From Deltaproteobacteria bacterium (GTDB lineage Bacteria; Desulfobacterota; Desulfarculia; Adiutricales; Adiutricaceae): DNA of 22,593 bases. The notes beneath the pieces were generated by a model. It ran no database searches. It was not told the origin of the DNA and saw only the letters and a program-made list of their open reading frames with translations. Below are positions 13,635 to 21,825 of the stretch, in pieces. The stretch is taken from contig JAITJB010000022.1 in the NCBI GenBank assembly GCA_031279155.1, positions 1-22,593 of the forward strand, given 5' to 3'. Numbering within the stretch: the first letter of the stretch is position 1; each line of letters opens with the position of its first letter. Both the position numbers and the translations under genes were made by a program.

Positions 13635-15023
13635 ATGCCTATCAGCCCAAGTCTTATTACCGAGTTTAAAAACCTCCTGGGCGCCCAAAATGTTTTAACC
13701 GAAGAGACCGATCGCCTCTCTTACGCTTACGACGCCGCCGTCCTCAAACAGGTCACCCCTGGCCTGGTCGTCCTGCCCACCAATGAGGAGCAGTTAGGCA
13801 AAACCGTAAAACTGGCTTACGAAAACTCTTTACCCATTACCGTGCGCGGCAGTGGCACCAACCTCTCAGGGGCAGTGATTCCAGAGTCTTCCGAGACCTT
13901 AGTCATCCTGACCAATAAACTCAACAAGATTTTAGAAATCAACGAAGAAGATCTCTACGCCGTGGTCGAGCCAGGCGTTTTAACCGCTAAGTTTGCCGCA
14001 ACCGTTGCCGCCAAAGGACTCTTCTATCCCCCGGATCCAGGCTCCCAGACCGTTTCCACCCTTGCCGGCAACGTAGCCTTAAACGCCGGAGGGCTTCGGG
14101 GCCTCAAATACGGCGTGACCAAAGACTACCTCATGGGGATTGAGTTTTTCGACCCCAATGGCGATCTGATCAAAACTGGCTCCCGTACGGTCAAATGCGT
14201 GACCGGCTACAACATTGGCGGCATGATGATTTCCAGCGAGGGAACCTTAGGAATTTTCTCGAAAATCATCTTAAAGCTCGTGCCCCCGCCTAAGGCTTCT
14301 CAAGCCATGATGGCAGTCTACGACTCTGTCCAGGCCGCCTCTGAAACGGTAGCCGCCATTATCGCCGCTCACATTCTGCCTTGTACCCTCGAGTTTTTAG
14401 ATCAAAAATGCATCCAAGTTGTCGAAGCCAACGCTAAGATCGGTCTACCGACCGAAGCTGCGGCTATCCTCTTAGTTGAGGTCGACGGCAGCCACCAAGC
14501 CGGCGTTGACGAAGACGCCGCTAAGGTCAAAGAGATCTTCACTAAGTGCGGCTCTACAGATATTAGGGTAGCTAAAGACGCTGAAGAGAAAAATAAAATC
14601 TGGGAAGCCCGCCGGGCCGCCCTACCGTCCCTAGCCAGGGCTAAACCAACCACGGTTTTAGAAGACGCCACTGTCCCGAGATCCAAGATCCCCCAAATGG
14701 TTTCTGAGCTCAACCGCATTGCCGAAAAATACAAGCTCGAGATGGGCACCTTCGGTCACGCCGGCGACGGGAACCTCCACCCCACCATATTGACTGACCG
14801 CCGCAATGAACAAGAATTTAAGAGAGTTGAAGAAGCTGTTGACGAGATATTCGATGTTGCTATCAAGCTACAGGGTACTCTCTCGGGCGAACACGGTATC
14901 GGCATAGCTAAAGCCAAATGGATGGAGAAGGAGACCAACAAGGCCACCATCGAATTCTCACGCCGACTCAGGCTAGCTTTGGATCCCAAATATCTATTTA
15001 ACGCTGGCAAAAAAATACTTTAA
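13635..15023 (+). CDS. FAD-linked D-lactate dehydrogenase, GlcD/DLD family
   Basis: Oxidises a 2-hydroxyacid, here most likely D-lactate, to the keto acid and passes electrons to the Fe-S subunit encoded next. The 462-residue protein has a PCMH-type FAD domain: VVLPTNEEQL (45-54), PITVRGSGTNLSGA (67-80), PPDPGSQTVSTLAGNVALNAGG (about 128-149) and the S-S-E-G-T-L-G turn near 196. The C-terminal FAD-oxidase domain has GHAGDGNLHPT (about 373-383) and SGEHGIG (about 417-423), which bind substrate in this family. GGAGG precedes the ATG. It is directly followed, 13 bp on, by the GlcF-like gene. The same family includes glycolate oxidase GlcD; the permease and Lut genes around it favour lactate. Confidence 0.88.
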   Translation: MPISPSLITEFKNLLGAQNVLTEETDRLSYAYDAAVLKQVTPGLVVLPTNEEQLGKTVKLAYENSLPITVRGSGTNLSGAVIPESSETLVILTNKLNKILEINEEDLYAVVEPGVLTAKFAATVAAKGLFYPPDPGSQTVSTLAGNVALNAGGLRGLKYGVTKDYLMGIEFFDPNGDLIKTGSRTVKCVTGYNIGGMMISSEGTLGIFSKIILKLVPPPKASQAMMAVYDSVQAASETVAAIIAAHILPCTLEFLDQKCIQVVEANAKIGLPTEAAAILLVEVDGSHQAGVDEDAAKVKEIFTKCGSTDIRVAKDAEEKNKIWEARRAALPSLARAKPTTVLEDATVPRSKIPQMVSELNRIAEKYKLEMGTFGHAGDGNLHPTILTDRRNEQEFKRVEEAVDEIFDVAIKLQGTLSGEHGIGIAKAKWMEKETNKATIEFSRRLRLALDPKYLFNAGKKIL

Positions 15024-15036
15024 GGTGGGGGCGTCA

Positions 15037-16341
15037 ATGAGCGAAGAATACCAAAGTCCAGTTACTCTTGCAGAACTGGCCAGGATGTTGATGAAGCTCG
15101 ATGATTTGCTCATCACCTGCATGAGATGCGGCTTTTGCCAATCCGTCTGCCCGGTATACGGAGAAACTTTTCGCGAGGCCGACGTCACCAGGGGCAAAAT
15201 CGCCCTGTTAGAGGATTTGGCCCACGAGCTGACCTTAGACGCCGATAACGTCAATGATCGACTCAACCGCTGCCTATTGTGCGGCTCTTGTGAATCCAAC
15301 TGCCCTTCGGGCGTTAAGATCATGGACATTTTTATCCGGGCTCGGGCCATCGTGGCCGGTTATCGCGGCTTAGGCGCCATCAAGAAACTCATTTTTCGGA
15401 CCGTCTTACCTAGGCCCCGATTGTTTAACTTCATGATTGGCGTTTCCAGCGCTTTCCAATGGCCATTTCTGCGCCGGGCCAGTGAGAAGATTGGGACCTC
15501 TCGCGCACCAATCCTCAACCCGGTCTTAGGCCACCGCCACATCCCGAGTCTGCCCTCTAAGACCTTTTCTGCGGCCCACGGTCAAATCGCCGAGCCCGGT
15601 ACTAACGGCCAGGTGGCCCTCTTCCCGGGCTGCGTCCCCGATAAGATCTTCACCCAGATGTCTGAGGCTAGCCTTAAGATCTTAAAGCACCACAAGGTCG
15701 GCGTCTTTATGCCCGACAATTTGGTCTGCTGCGGCATCCCCTCTCTGGCCTCTGGCGATATTAAATCTTTTATTAAGCTTACCTCTCAAAACTTGGCTGC
15801 TTTAGCCGCCAAGCCCTTTGACTACCTGGTTACGCCCTGCGCTACTTGCGGCTCAAATATCAAAGAGAACTGGTACCGTTTTATCGATAGATTTAGCCCG
15901 GCTGAAAGGACCTTAATTGAACAGCTTCACACAAAGACGCTGGACATTACCGCTTACCTAGTTAGGGTTCTTAAGGTCGATTTTAAACCCGTAACCAATG
16001 GCACATTGGCCGTTACTTACCACGATCCTTGCCACCTTAAAAAGGGTCTGGGCATTTCCGCCGAACCACGCGCCATCCTCAAATCTCTTCCCGGTTATAA
16101 GTTTGTAGAGATGCCCGAAGCCGACCGCTGCTGCGGTAACGGCGGTAGTTTTAACCTCTTCCACTACGATCTGTCTAAAAGCATCGGGCAAGTTAAGCGC
16201 GACAACATTGTCAGCGTTAAACCTAAGATCGTAGCCACCACTTGCCCGGCCTGCACGCTTCAGCTAATGGACCTTCTTAGCCAAAACAAAGACGAGATCG
16301 AGGTCAAACACGTAGCTGAGCTTTACGCTGAGACTCTTTGA
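15037..16341 (+). CDS. Fe-S subunit of D-lactate dehydrogenase, GlcF-like
   Basis: Electron-transfer partner of the preceding flavoprotein. Two ferredoxin-type 4Fe-4S motifs are clear: C28-x2-C31-x2-C34-x3-C38 and C79-x2-C82-x2-C85-x3-C89. Two cysteine-rich CCG domains of the heterodisulfide reductase type follow: VCCGIPS with TPCATCG, then DPCHLKKG with RCCGNGGSFN and TTCPACTLQL. The ATG at 15037 (434 residues) is preferred to a GTG at 15025, since AAGGTGGGG lies between them as a ribosome site. The product probably sits at the inner face of the membrane and feeds menaquinone or an Hdr-like carrier, but no membrane anchor is seen. Close to its flavin partner, it should be translated from the same mRNA. 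Confidence 0.9.
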   Translation: MSEEYQSPVTLAELARMLMKLDDLLITCMRCGFCQSVCPVYGETFREADVTRGKIALLEDLAHELTLDADNVNDRLNRCLLCGSCESNCPSGVKIMDIFIRARAIVAGYRGLGAIKKLIFRTVLPRPRLFNFMIGVSSAFQWPFLRRASEKIGTSRAPILNPVLGHRHIPSLPSKTFSAAHGQIAEPGTNGQVALFPGCVPDKIFTQMSEASLKILKHHKVGVFMPDNLVCCGIPSLASGDIKSFIKLTSQNLAALAAKPFDYLVTPCATCGSNIKENWYRFIDRFSPAERTLIEQLHTKTLDITAYLVRVLKVDFKPVTNGTLAVTYHDPCHLKKGLGISAEPRAILKSLPGYKFVEMPEADRCCGNGGSFNLFHYDLSKSIGQVKRDNIVSVKPKIVATTCPACTLQLMDLLSQNKDEIEVKHVAELYAETL

Positions 16342-16420
16342 GGTTTTTCTTTTTTGTTCTCTCTTAACTCTTTACCTTGATTGTTTAGGAATCTCATTTA
16401 TTTTAAGAAAGGGAGGTATC

Positions 16421-17044
16421 ATGCCAGGCAACCCAGGTACTATTGATGCTTCAGCGGTTGAACTTTTTAAGGCTAAGGCTAAACTCGCCACCATCGTCAT
16501 CGCTGAGGTCAAAGATTTAGCCGCTGCCATTGACTATGCCATTGAGGTTACGGAAAAGTCAGAGCTGGGCAAACTCATGCCCACTAAGGCAGGTACTATA
16601 CCTCCCTCTGATCCCAACCGGAAAAAAACCTTGACCGCCCCGTCTATCAGCGACGCTGATTACGCCGTCTTGGCTCAGAAAGGCGAGGCTAAAGGTTTTA
16701 CTATGATTCGCTCTGGTCTTAGGCAATACCTAGCCGGTATTGACGTTGGCTTTACCGTGGCCGATATCGGCATCGCCGAGACGGCCACCAGCGCCTGCGA
16801 AAACGACAGTGAAGATTATCGTCTAGCCTCCATGATCTCGGAAACCCACGTCTTGGCTTTAGCTAAAAGTAAAATCGTCAAGACCAGCTACGATGCTGTA
16901 AGTTACCTCAAGGAGGCCTTCGGACGGGAGCACAACTACACCTCATTTATCTCGGGCCCTAGCCGTACGGCTGACATCGAAAGGGTTTTGACCTTAGGTG
17001 TTCACGGTCCTTTATACATGCACATTGCGCTAATGGAGGAGTAA
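16421..17044 (+). CDS. lutC: LutC/LldG-like LUD-domain protein
   Basis: A 207-residue LUD-domain protein of the LutC (YkgG, LldG) family, the small subunit of the three-part L-lactate dehydrogenase LutABC. The family signature is VGFTVADIGIAETAT (about 109-123), followed by the conserved SETHVLAL and the C-terminal FISGPSRTADIE and LGVHGPLYMHI. No cysteine cluster is present, as expected for LutC. GGGAGG stands just before the ATG. Its TAA is separated from the next ATG by a single base, so the two are translationally coupled. It may bind a nucleotide or assist assembly; the biochemical role of LutC is not settled. Confidence 0.9.
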   Translation: MPGNPGTIDASAVELFKAKAKLATIVIAEVKDLAAAIDYAIEVTEKSELGKLMPTKAGTIPPSDPNRKKTLTAPSISDADYAVLAQKGEAKGFTMIRSGLRQYLAGIDVGFTVADIGIAETATSACENDSEDYRLASMISETHVLALAKSKIVKTSYDAVSYLKEAFGREHNYTSFISGPSRTADIERVLTLGVHGPLYMHIALMEE

Positions 17045-17045
17045 C

Positions 17046-19202
17046 ATGGCCGAGTCAATGAAAAATTATCATGATTCATTGAAAGAGGCTTTGGAAGACT
17101 CTTTCCTTAGGAAAACCCTAGACACCTTCGCTGTCCAGTACAAAGTCAACCGCGCTAATATCTTCGCAGATATGAACGCCACGGAACTGATCAACGAAAT
17201 CGCCGACCACAAAGACAAGGCCATGCTCAAGCTCGATGAGTTGTACCAGCAGTTCGTTGAGCAGGCCAGTAAGAAGGGTCTCCACATCCACCGCGCCTCA
17301 ACCGCCCAGGAGGCCAACGACATCATCTGTAACATCGCCAAAGAGAACAACGTCAAAAAGATCATTAAAAGTAAGTCCATGACGGCTGAAGAGACCCACG
17401 TCAATCACGCTTTGGAGGCCAACGGCTTTGAGGTCGTTGAGACTGACTTGGGCGAGTGGATCATTCAGCTGCGCCATGAGGGCCCAACCCACATGGTCAT
17501 GCCGGCCATCCACCTGTCTCGGTATCAAGTGGCTGATACTTTTTCTGAGGCCACCAAACAAGACCAAGACAGCGACATCGGTAAACTCGTTAAAGTGGCC
17601 CGCTACGAACTTCGGGCTCACTTTGCCGACGCTGACATGGGCATCTCTGGCGCCAACTTTGCCATCGCCGATAGCGGCACCATCGGCATCTGTACTAACG
17701 AAGGTAATGGCCGCTTGACTACGACCCTACCTAGGGTCCACGTGGCCATCTGCGGTATTGATAAGATTGTCCCCAATATCGAAGACGCGCTTAGGATCAT
17801 CCAAGTTCTGCCGCGTAACGCGACGGCCCAGGCAATCACCACTTACGTTTCCTGGATCTCCGGGTCCTCTAACTGCGAGATCAATAGTGACAAGCGTAAG
17901 ATCTTCCACTTGGTCTTTCTAGACAATGGCCGCACTAGCCTTCTAAAGGATCCCAAGTGCGGCCAGGCTCTTCGCTGCGTGCGCTGCGGCGCCTGCGCCA
18001 ACGTCTGCCCGGTCTACCGCTTAGTTGGTGGACACAAAATGGGTTACGTTTACATCGGAGCCATCGGCCTGATTCTAACTTACTTCTTCCATGGCCACGA
18101 TCGGGCCAAAAACCTGATCCAAAATTGTATTAACTGCCATGCTTGTAAAGACATCTGCGCGGCTGGCATCGATTTGCCGGGCATTATTCAGGAGATTCGC
18201 GCGCGCTTAGTTGAAGAGGAAGGCTCCCCCATCTCCTCAACGCTCCTAGCCAAGGTCATGACCAACCGCAAGCTCTTCCATACCCTCCTTAAATTCGGAA
18301 AATTCGCCCAAAAGCCGATGACCAGCGGCAAGTTCGTCCGCCATCTGCCGACCATCTTCGCTGGCGATCAGAGTTTTAGGTCCCTTCCGGCCATCGCCTC
18401 CGAGAGCTTCCGCGATCGCTTTGCCAAGCTCAACGCCTCAGCCCAGGGGACTCCTAAGGTCGGTATCTTCGCTGGCTGCGCTCAAGACTTCGTCTACCCC
18501 GAGCAGCTTGAGTCGGCCGTTAAGATCCTCCAAGCCAAGGGCGCGGGCGTGGCCTTCCCCTACGAGCAGAGTTGCTGCGGCCTGCCGCTCCAGATGATGG
18601 GCGAGCGCGAGGCGGCCAAGAAGACGGCCAAGGCCAACGTGGACGCTTTCAGTAACTCTAACGTCGATTATATCGTCACTCTCTGCGCTTCCTGCGCCAG
18701 CCATATGAAGGATCACTATACCGAGCTCACCGGCGATGATCCGAGCTATAAGGACAAGACGGCCAAGTATCTCTCTAAGCTCATCGACTTTAGTTCTCTG
18801 GCTAAAAACGTCCTTAAAGTCACCGAGGACGACTTTATCAACCGGGGCGCTAAAGTGGCCTACCATTCCCCCTGCCACCTCTGCCGCGGCCTTGGGGTTA
18901 CTAAGGAGCCCAGAGAGCTCATTGGCCTAGCTGGCGAGTATGTCCCAACGGCCGAAGAAGATGTCTGCTGCGGCTTCGGCGGGACCTACACGATGAAGTT
19001 CCCTGAGATCTCAAGTACCGTCTTGGCTTTAAAGCTCAAAAATGTCGAAGAGGGCTCCAAAGACGGCATCAAACCCGAACTCTTAGTGACCGACTGCCCG
19101 GGCTGCATCATGCAGCTGAGGGGCGGCGAGCATAAACACGGCGACAAGGTCAAAGTCCAGCATATTTCGGAATTTTTAGGTCACAACCTAAAGTCTAAGT
19201 GA
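17046..19202 (+). CDS. L-lactate dehydrogenase Fe-S protein, LutB-LutA fusion
   Basis: A 718-residue protein joining the LutB and LutA parts of the L-lactate-oxidising LutABC complex. Residues about 60-300 are a LUD domain (IKSKSMTAEETHVN, SGANFAIADSGTIGI). Then come two 4Fe-4S motifs, C311-x2-C314-x2-C317-x3-C321 and C361-x2-C364-x2-C367-x3-C371, as in LutB. From about residue 470 the sequence switches to LutA: GIFAGCAQDF, SCCGLPLQ with CASCASH, then SPCHLCRG, VCCGFGGTY and TDCPGC, two full CCG domains. GGAGG ends just before the ATG, inside the lutC stop region. Desulfovibrio species carry a fused protein of this size, so the fusion is a lineage trait and not an assembly error. A strong terminator follows. 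Confidence 0.92.
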   Translation: MAESMKNYHDSLKEALEDSFLRKTLDTFAVQYKVNRANIFADMNATELINEIADHKDKAMLKLDELYQQFVEQASKKGLHIHRASTAQEANDIICNIAKENNVKKIIKSKSMTAEETHVNHALEANGFEVVETDLGEWIIQLRHEGPTHMVMPAIHLSRYQVADTFSEATKQDQDSDIGKLVKVARYELRAHFADADMGISGANFAIADSGTIGICTNEGNGRLTTTLPRVHVAICGIDKIVPNIEDALRIIQVLPRNATAQAITTYVSWISGSSNCEINSDKRKIFHLVFLDNGRTSLLKDPKCGQALRCVRCGACANVCPVYRLVGGHKMGYVYIGAIGLILTYFFHGHDRAKNLIQNCINCHACKDICAAGIDLPGIIQEIRARLVEEEGSPISSTLLAKVMTNRKLFHTLLKFGKFAQKPMTSGKFVRHLPTIFAGDQSFRSLPAIASESFRDRFAKLNASAQGTPKVGIFAGCAQDFVYPEQLESAVKILQAKGAGVAFPYEQSCCGLPLQMMGEREAAKKTAKANVDAFSNSNVDYIVTLCASCASHMKDHYTELTGDDPSYKDKTAKYLSKLIDFSSLAKNVLKVTEDDFINRGAKVAYHSPCHLCRGLGVTKEPRELIGLAGEYVPTAEEDVCCGFGGTYTMKFPEISSTVLALKLKNVEEGSKDGIKPELLVTDCPGCIMQLRGGEHKHGDKVKVQHISEFLGHNLKSK

Positions 19203-19213
19203 TTATTTAAAAT

Positions 19214-19264
19214 AAAAGCCGGCAGGCTCATATCGCTAAGCGATATGAGCCTGCCGGCTTTTTT
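19214..19264 (+). terminator. Very strong terminator of the lactate operon
   Basis: Arms of 24 nt (19214-19237 and 19239-19262) are exactly complementary around a single A, with a GC-rich base (GCCGGCAGGC / GCCTGCCGGC) and a T-run at 19259-19264. It begins 12 bp after the lutBA stop codon. The sequence is symmetrical, so it may also stop minus-strand transcription coming from the peptidase gene. Confidence 0.93.
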
Positions 19265-19323
19265 GTTTTAAAAGGTAAGTTTGAAAGCGAACTTTGAAAA
19301 CGAGTTTGGGCTGGCTAAAAAGA

Positions 19324-20445
19324 TCAGGCCAGAGGCGCCAATTCAATTAGCTTGGCCACCATCTTGCCAGCCGTTATCAACTGCGAGATCGACTGCTCCT
19401 CTTGGGCGCTGTGGATGTGATTGCAGCCAGAAGATAAGCCAATACTTTTAATGCCATTTTGGTTGAAGTGGTTACCATCCATGCCGCCGCCGCCGGTCTG
19501 AATTTCCGAGACAACGCCCAAGCTCTCCAGGGCCTCTACGGCCATGGAGATAATTTTTTCGTCTTCTTTAACGTAGAAGGCGCTGTACTCGTGAGTCCAC
19601 TTTAATTCCACCTTAGCTTTAGCTTCCCTGGCCGTCCGCCTGAAGGCCTCCTCCACTTCAACTAAATAAGCCGAGAGCTCGCCTTCATCGTGGCTCCGGG
19701 CCTCGCCTTTGAGTTCCACAAATTGGCAGACAATGTTAGTTGCCTCGCCGCCTTTGATGACCCCGAAATTGGAAGTGGAAATTGGCGATAACCTTCCCTC
19801 CCTTAAGCTACTTAAAGCCACTGCCGCTACCCGGATGGCGCTTATCCCTTTTTCTGGCGCGATACCGGCATGACTGGCCAAGCCCTCGATGTTGATTTTA
19901 ACCGTCTTCTGAGTCGGGGCCCGGTTGACTATAAAGCCTATGGGTCCATTGGAATCAATGACAAAGGCGATTTTAGAGCGCAAAGTTGAATAATCCAACC
20001 GCTTACTCCCCTGAAGTCCGACTTCTTCGGCAACCGTTAAGACTATCTCCACGTCGCCGTGCTCAACGCCACTTTGATTAACCCTACGGACGCCATCTAA
20101 GATTGCCGCAATCCCGGCAGCGTCGTCGGCCCCTAAGATGGTCGTGCCGTCACTTGTTATGCGATCTTCGCTTTCATTAACTAGGGCTACAATTTGACCG
20201 GGGTTAGATACCCGGTCCAGATGAGCTGAAAACATGATGGGCTGAAATTTTGGGCTGCCCGGCAGGCGGGCAATTACGTTTCCGGTGTCGCCCCCGATCA
20301 GCGTTCCCACGCCGTCCTCGCGGACTTCGCAGCCCAAGGAAGTGAGTTTAGTTTTAACTAGATCGGCCAACAACCGCTCCTGACGAGAGTGGGAGGTGGC
20401 GCCGACCATGGCCAAAAAATCATTGATTATTTCTGGATATGCCAA
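19324..20445 (-). CDS. M20-family metallopeptidase, peptidase T-like
   Basis: A 373-residue zinc aminopeptidase of the M20 family, of the PepT-like type that removes N-terminal residues from tripeptides. Metal ligands and catalytic residues are all visible: SAHLDRV (His75, Asp77), GADDAAG (Asp107), VAEEVGLQGS (catalytic Glu140, ligand Glu141), VIDSNG (Asp164) and the C-terminal CNHIHSAQE (His345). The dimerisation domain carries SHAGIAPEKG. The start is a TTG at 20443-20445 with GAAGG 6 nt upstream; the first ATG lies 13 codons inside and has no ribosome site. It is 34 bp downstream of ahbB on the same strand, so they are probably co-transcribed, though no shared function is evident. Confidence 0.88.
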   Translation of the reverse strand: MAYPEIINDFLAMVGATSHSRQERLLADLVKTKLTSLGCEVREDGVGTLIGGDTGNVIARLPGSPKFQPIMFSAHLDRVSNPGQIVALVNESEDRITSDGTTILGADDAAGIAAILDGVRRVNQSGVEHGDVEIVLTVAEEVGLQGSKRLDYSTLRSKIAFVIDSNGPIGFIVNRAPTQKTVKINIEGLASHAGIAPEKGISAIRVAAVALSSLREGRLSPISTSNFGVIKGGEATNIVCQFVELKGEARSHDEGELSAYLVEVEEAFRRTAREAKAKVELKWTHEYSAFYVKEDEKIISMAVEALESLGVVSEIQTGGGGMDGNHFNQNGIKSIGLSSGCNHIHSAQEEQSISQLITAGKMVAKLIELAPLA

Positions 20446-20479
20446 AATATACCTTCTTTGGAAAAATTAATTAGGGCGC

Positions 20480-21061
20480 TTATTTTTGAGCCCCGGGAAA
20501 GTAGAGTGGGGAGATTTTCTTTAGCTCCCTTAGGCTAGTTAAGACTTTATGGCCTGAAGCTTTGATCAAGCTCGACATGTTATCAACCATATGAGCGAGC
20601 TCTTCGGGCGTTCTGGCGTGGATCATGGTATAGAGGTTAAAGGGCCAACCCGGCGCCTGCGGCCGGTGGTAGCAATGACTTACAAAGGGCTTTTCAGCTA
20701 AGGTCTTTCCGGCGTCATCTAATTGGTCTTCGGCCACATCCCAAACCACCATGGCGTTAGCCGCAAAACCCGAGCGCTGGTGGACCACCACCGCGCCCAG
20801 ACGCCTGATAACCCGCCTTTTAATCATGTCGTCGATCATGAGGAGAACTTTTTCTTCAGTTAGGCCTAAGCGCTGAGCTAAGCTCTCGTATGGCCTAAGA
20901 GAGCCTCCCAGATCGCCGCTTAGGAGGTTTATTAATTTTTTTTCCACCATCGATAAGACCATAGGCTTGTTGCTACCGGTTAGGGCAAATTGTTCGATTT
21001 TAGGCCCTGGACTGGTAGGCCCTGAAATGGCTTGATGGTTGTTTAATTTATCTGATGGCAA
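20480..21061 (-). CDS. ahbB: Siroheme decarboxylase subunit AhbB (Lrp/AsnC-like fold)
   Basis: One half of the AhbA/AhbB siroheme decarboxylase, which removes two acetate carboxyls from siroheme to give 12,18-didecarboxysiroheme in the alternative heme pathway of sulfate reducers and archaea. An N-terminal helix-turn-helix of Lrp type (about 38-90: EKKLINLLSGD, LAQRLGL, RRLGAVV) is followed by the ligand-binding half with the AhbB signature SHCYHRP (128-134) and FNLYTMIHA (141-149). AhbA-type proteins instead have a shorter motif there, so AhbB is preferred. The TTG start at 21059-21061 has GGAG 8 nt upstream and adds a low-complexity 30-residue leader ahead of the domain. AhbA is not in the window. 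A divergent ahbC gene supports the pathway. Confidence 0.88.
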   Translation of the reverse strand: MPSDKLNNHQAISGPTSPGPKIEQFALTGSNKPMVLSMVEKKLINLLSGDLGGSLRPYESLAQRLGLTEEKVLLMIDDMIKRRVIRRLGAVVVHQRSGFAANAMVVWDVAEDQLDDAGKTLAEKPFVSHCYHRPQAPGWPFNLYTMIHARTPEELAHMVDNMSSLIKASGHKVLTSLRELKKISPLYFPGAQK

Positions 21062-21084
21062 AAAGAGTCTCCTAGTTTTAAAAT

Positions 21085-21100
21085 AAAAGATATATCTTTT
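21085..21100. promoter_or_regulatory. Palindrome upstream of ahbB
   Basis: AAAAGATATATCTTTT is a perfect 16-bp palindrome 24 bp upstream of the ahbB start codon. It could be an operator or a 5' hairpin of the ahbB mRNA. No confident promoter for ahbB is visible. Confidence 0.4.
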
Positions 21101-21392
21101 TTATAAGCTAGGCAATATGCTAAATACCTGACTAAAAACTAGACTAAAACTAATAGGCACTATGTTAGACATATTAAAGGCAAATAAATAGCGCCTCTTA
21201 GATTATTAAGAAAAATTTTTTGTGATTATAATATCAAAAAAATTTTGGTGTACTTGTTTAGTGTATCCAACCACCGAATAATAATAGCATAGCCTTGGGA
21301 CTTTAGCAAATATAATGAGTTATTTTTTTTATAATTACCACTGTTTGCCGCAAGCAAGCCTCGCCTCGAGCCAGCTTTGGCTGACCAAAGTG

Positions 21393-21426
21393 CATGGCCA
21401 TAGTTCATGGCCATAGGTCATAGCTA
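21393..21426. repeat. Short 13-bp tandem repeat in ahbB-ahbC gap
   Basis: CATGGCCATAGTT (21393-21405) is followed by CATGGCCATAGGT (21406-21418) and a third, partial unit beginning CATAGCTA. The units recall the CATAGCTA repeats at 10243-10392. Confidence 0.6.
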
Positions 21427-21517
21427 ATCATTTTGCCAAAAAATTATCTAAACTGCCTAGGCCATTATTTTTAGCCTCAAGTAATCCCCAAGGACGCCCC
21501 AAGGTCCGTTGGCCTAG

Positions 21518-21547
21518 GTAAAAATGTACTTTTTTGTACATTTTTAC
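21518..21547. other. Perfect hairpin with T6 loop
   Basis: GTAAAAATGTAC (21518-21529) and GTACATTTTTAC (21536-21547) are exact inverse copies around TTTTTT. It may be an operator for heme-pathway control or an AT-rich terminator for an unseen transcript. The rest of the gap 21062-21679 is AT-rich and holds no convincing gene. Confidence 0.5.
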
Positions 21548-21679
21548 ACGCAAGCTTAAGCCTAAAATCGCGGGTGTTACCTGACACTTATATGGCCCAT
21601 ACGGGGATATGTTGGGTAGAGGTTAAAAGATAGATTTTAAAATTATCTTGGGAGCATAGTTTGCATGGGGCTTTAACTA

Positions 21680-21737
21680 GGCTTTCCAAGGGCTTTCCAA
21701 GGGCTTTCCAGTTGCTTTCCAGGGTGCTTTCCAAACC
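21680..21737. repeat. 11-12 bp tandem repeat upstream of ahbC promoter
   Basis: Five copies of a unit containing GCTTTCCA start at 21680, 21691, 21702, 21714 and 21726. The first two are identical (GGCTTTCCAAG), the others differ by a base or two. The array ends only 5 bp before the -35 element of the candidate ahbC promoter. Confidence 0.8.
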
Positions 21738-21741
21738 TTTT

Positions 21742-21770
21742 TTGACTAATGCTGCGGGAGTTGTGATAAA
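21742..21770 (+). promoter_or_regulatory. ahbC: Candidate ahbC promoter with extended -10
   Basis: TTGACT (21742-21747) and GATAAA (21765-21770) are separated by 17 bases, and TG stands one base before the -10, as in extended -10 promoters. Transcription would begin near 21777, giving a leader of about 49 nt. Confidence 0.55.
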
Positions 21771-21792
21771 ATGTCCAGACCCGGTGTTTTCC

Positions 21793-21819
21793 GGCCTCAA
21801 TTCTCGAAAGGCCTTTTTT
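21793..21819 (+). terminator. Terminator-like hairpin in ahbC leader
   Basis: GGCCT (21793-21797) pairs with AGGCC (21809-21813) and six T residues follow at once, ending six bases before the ahbC start codon. The stem is short. Located between promoter and gene, it would act as an attenuator if real. Confidence 0.4.
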
Positions 21820-21825
21820 AGTAAC

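Noticed and set aside
17046..19202. LutB-LutA fusion as a novel protein or assembly artefact
   Set aside because: Fused proteins of this length are known from Desulfovibrio lactate regions; the fusion is continuous with all cysteine motifs intact.
21226..21414. Minus-strand open frame of 62 codons in the ahbB-ahbC gap
   Set aside because: AT-rich chance frame with no recognised domain and no convincing start context.
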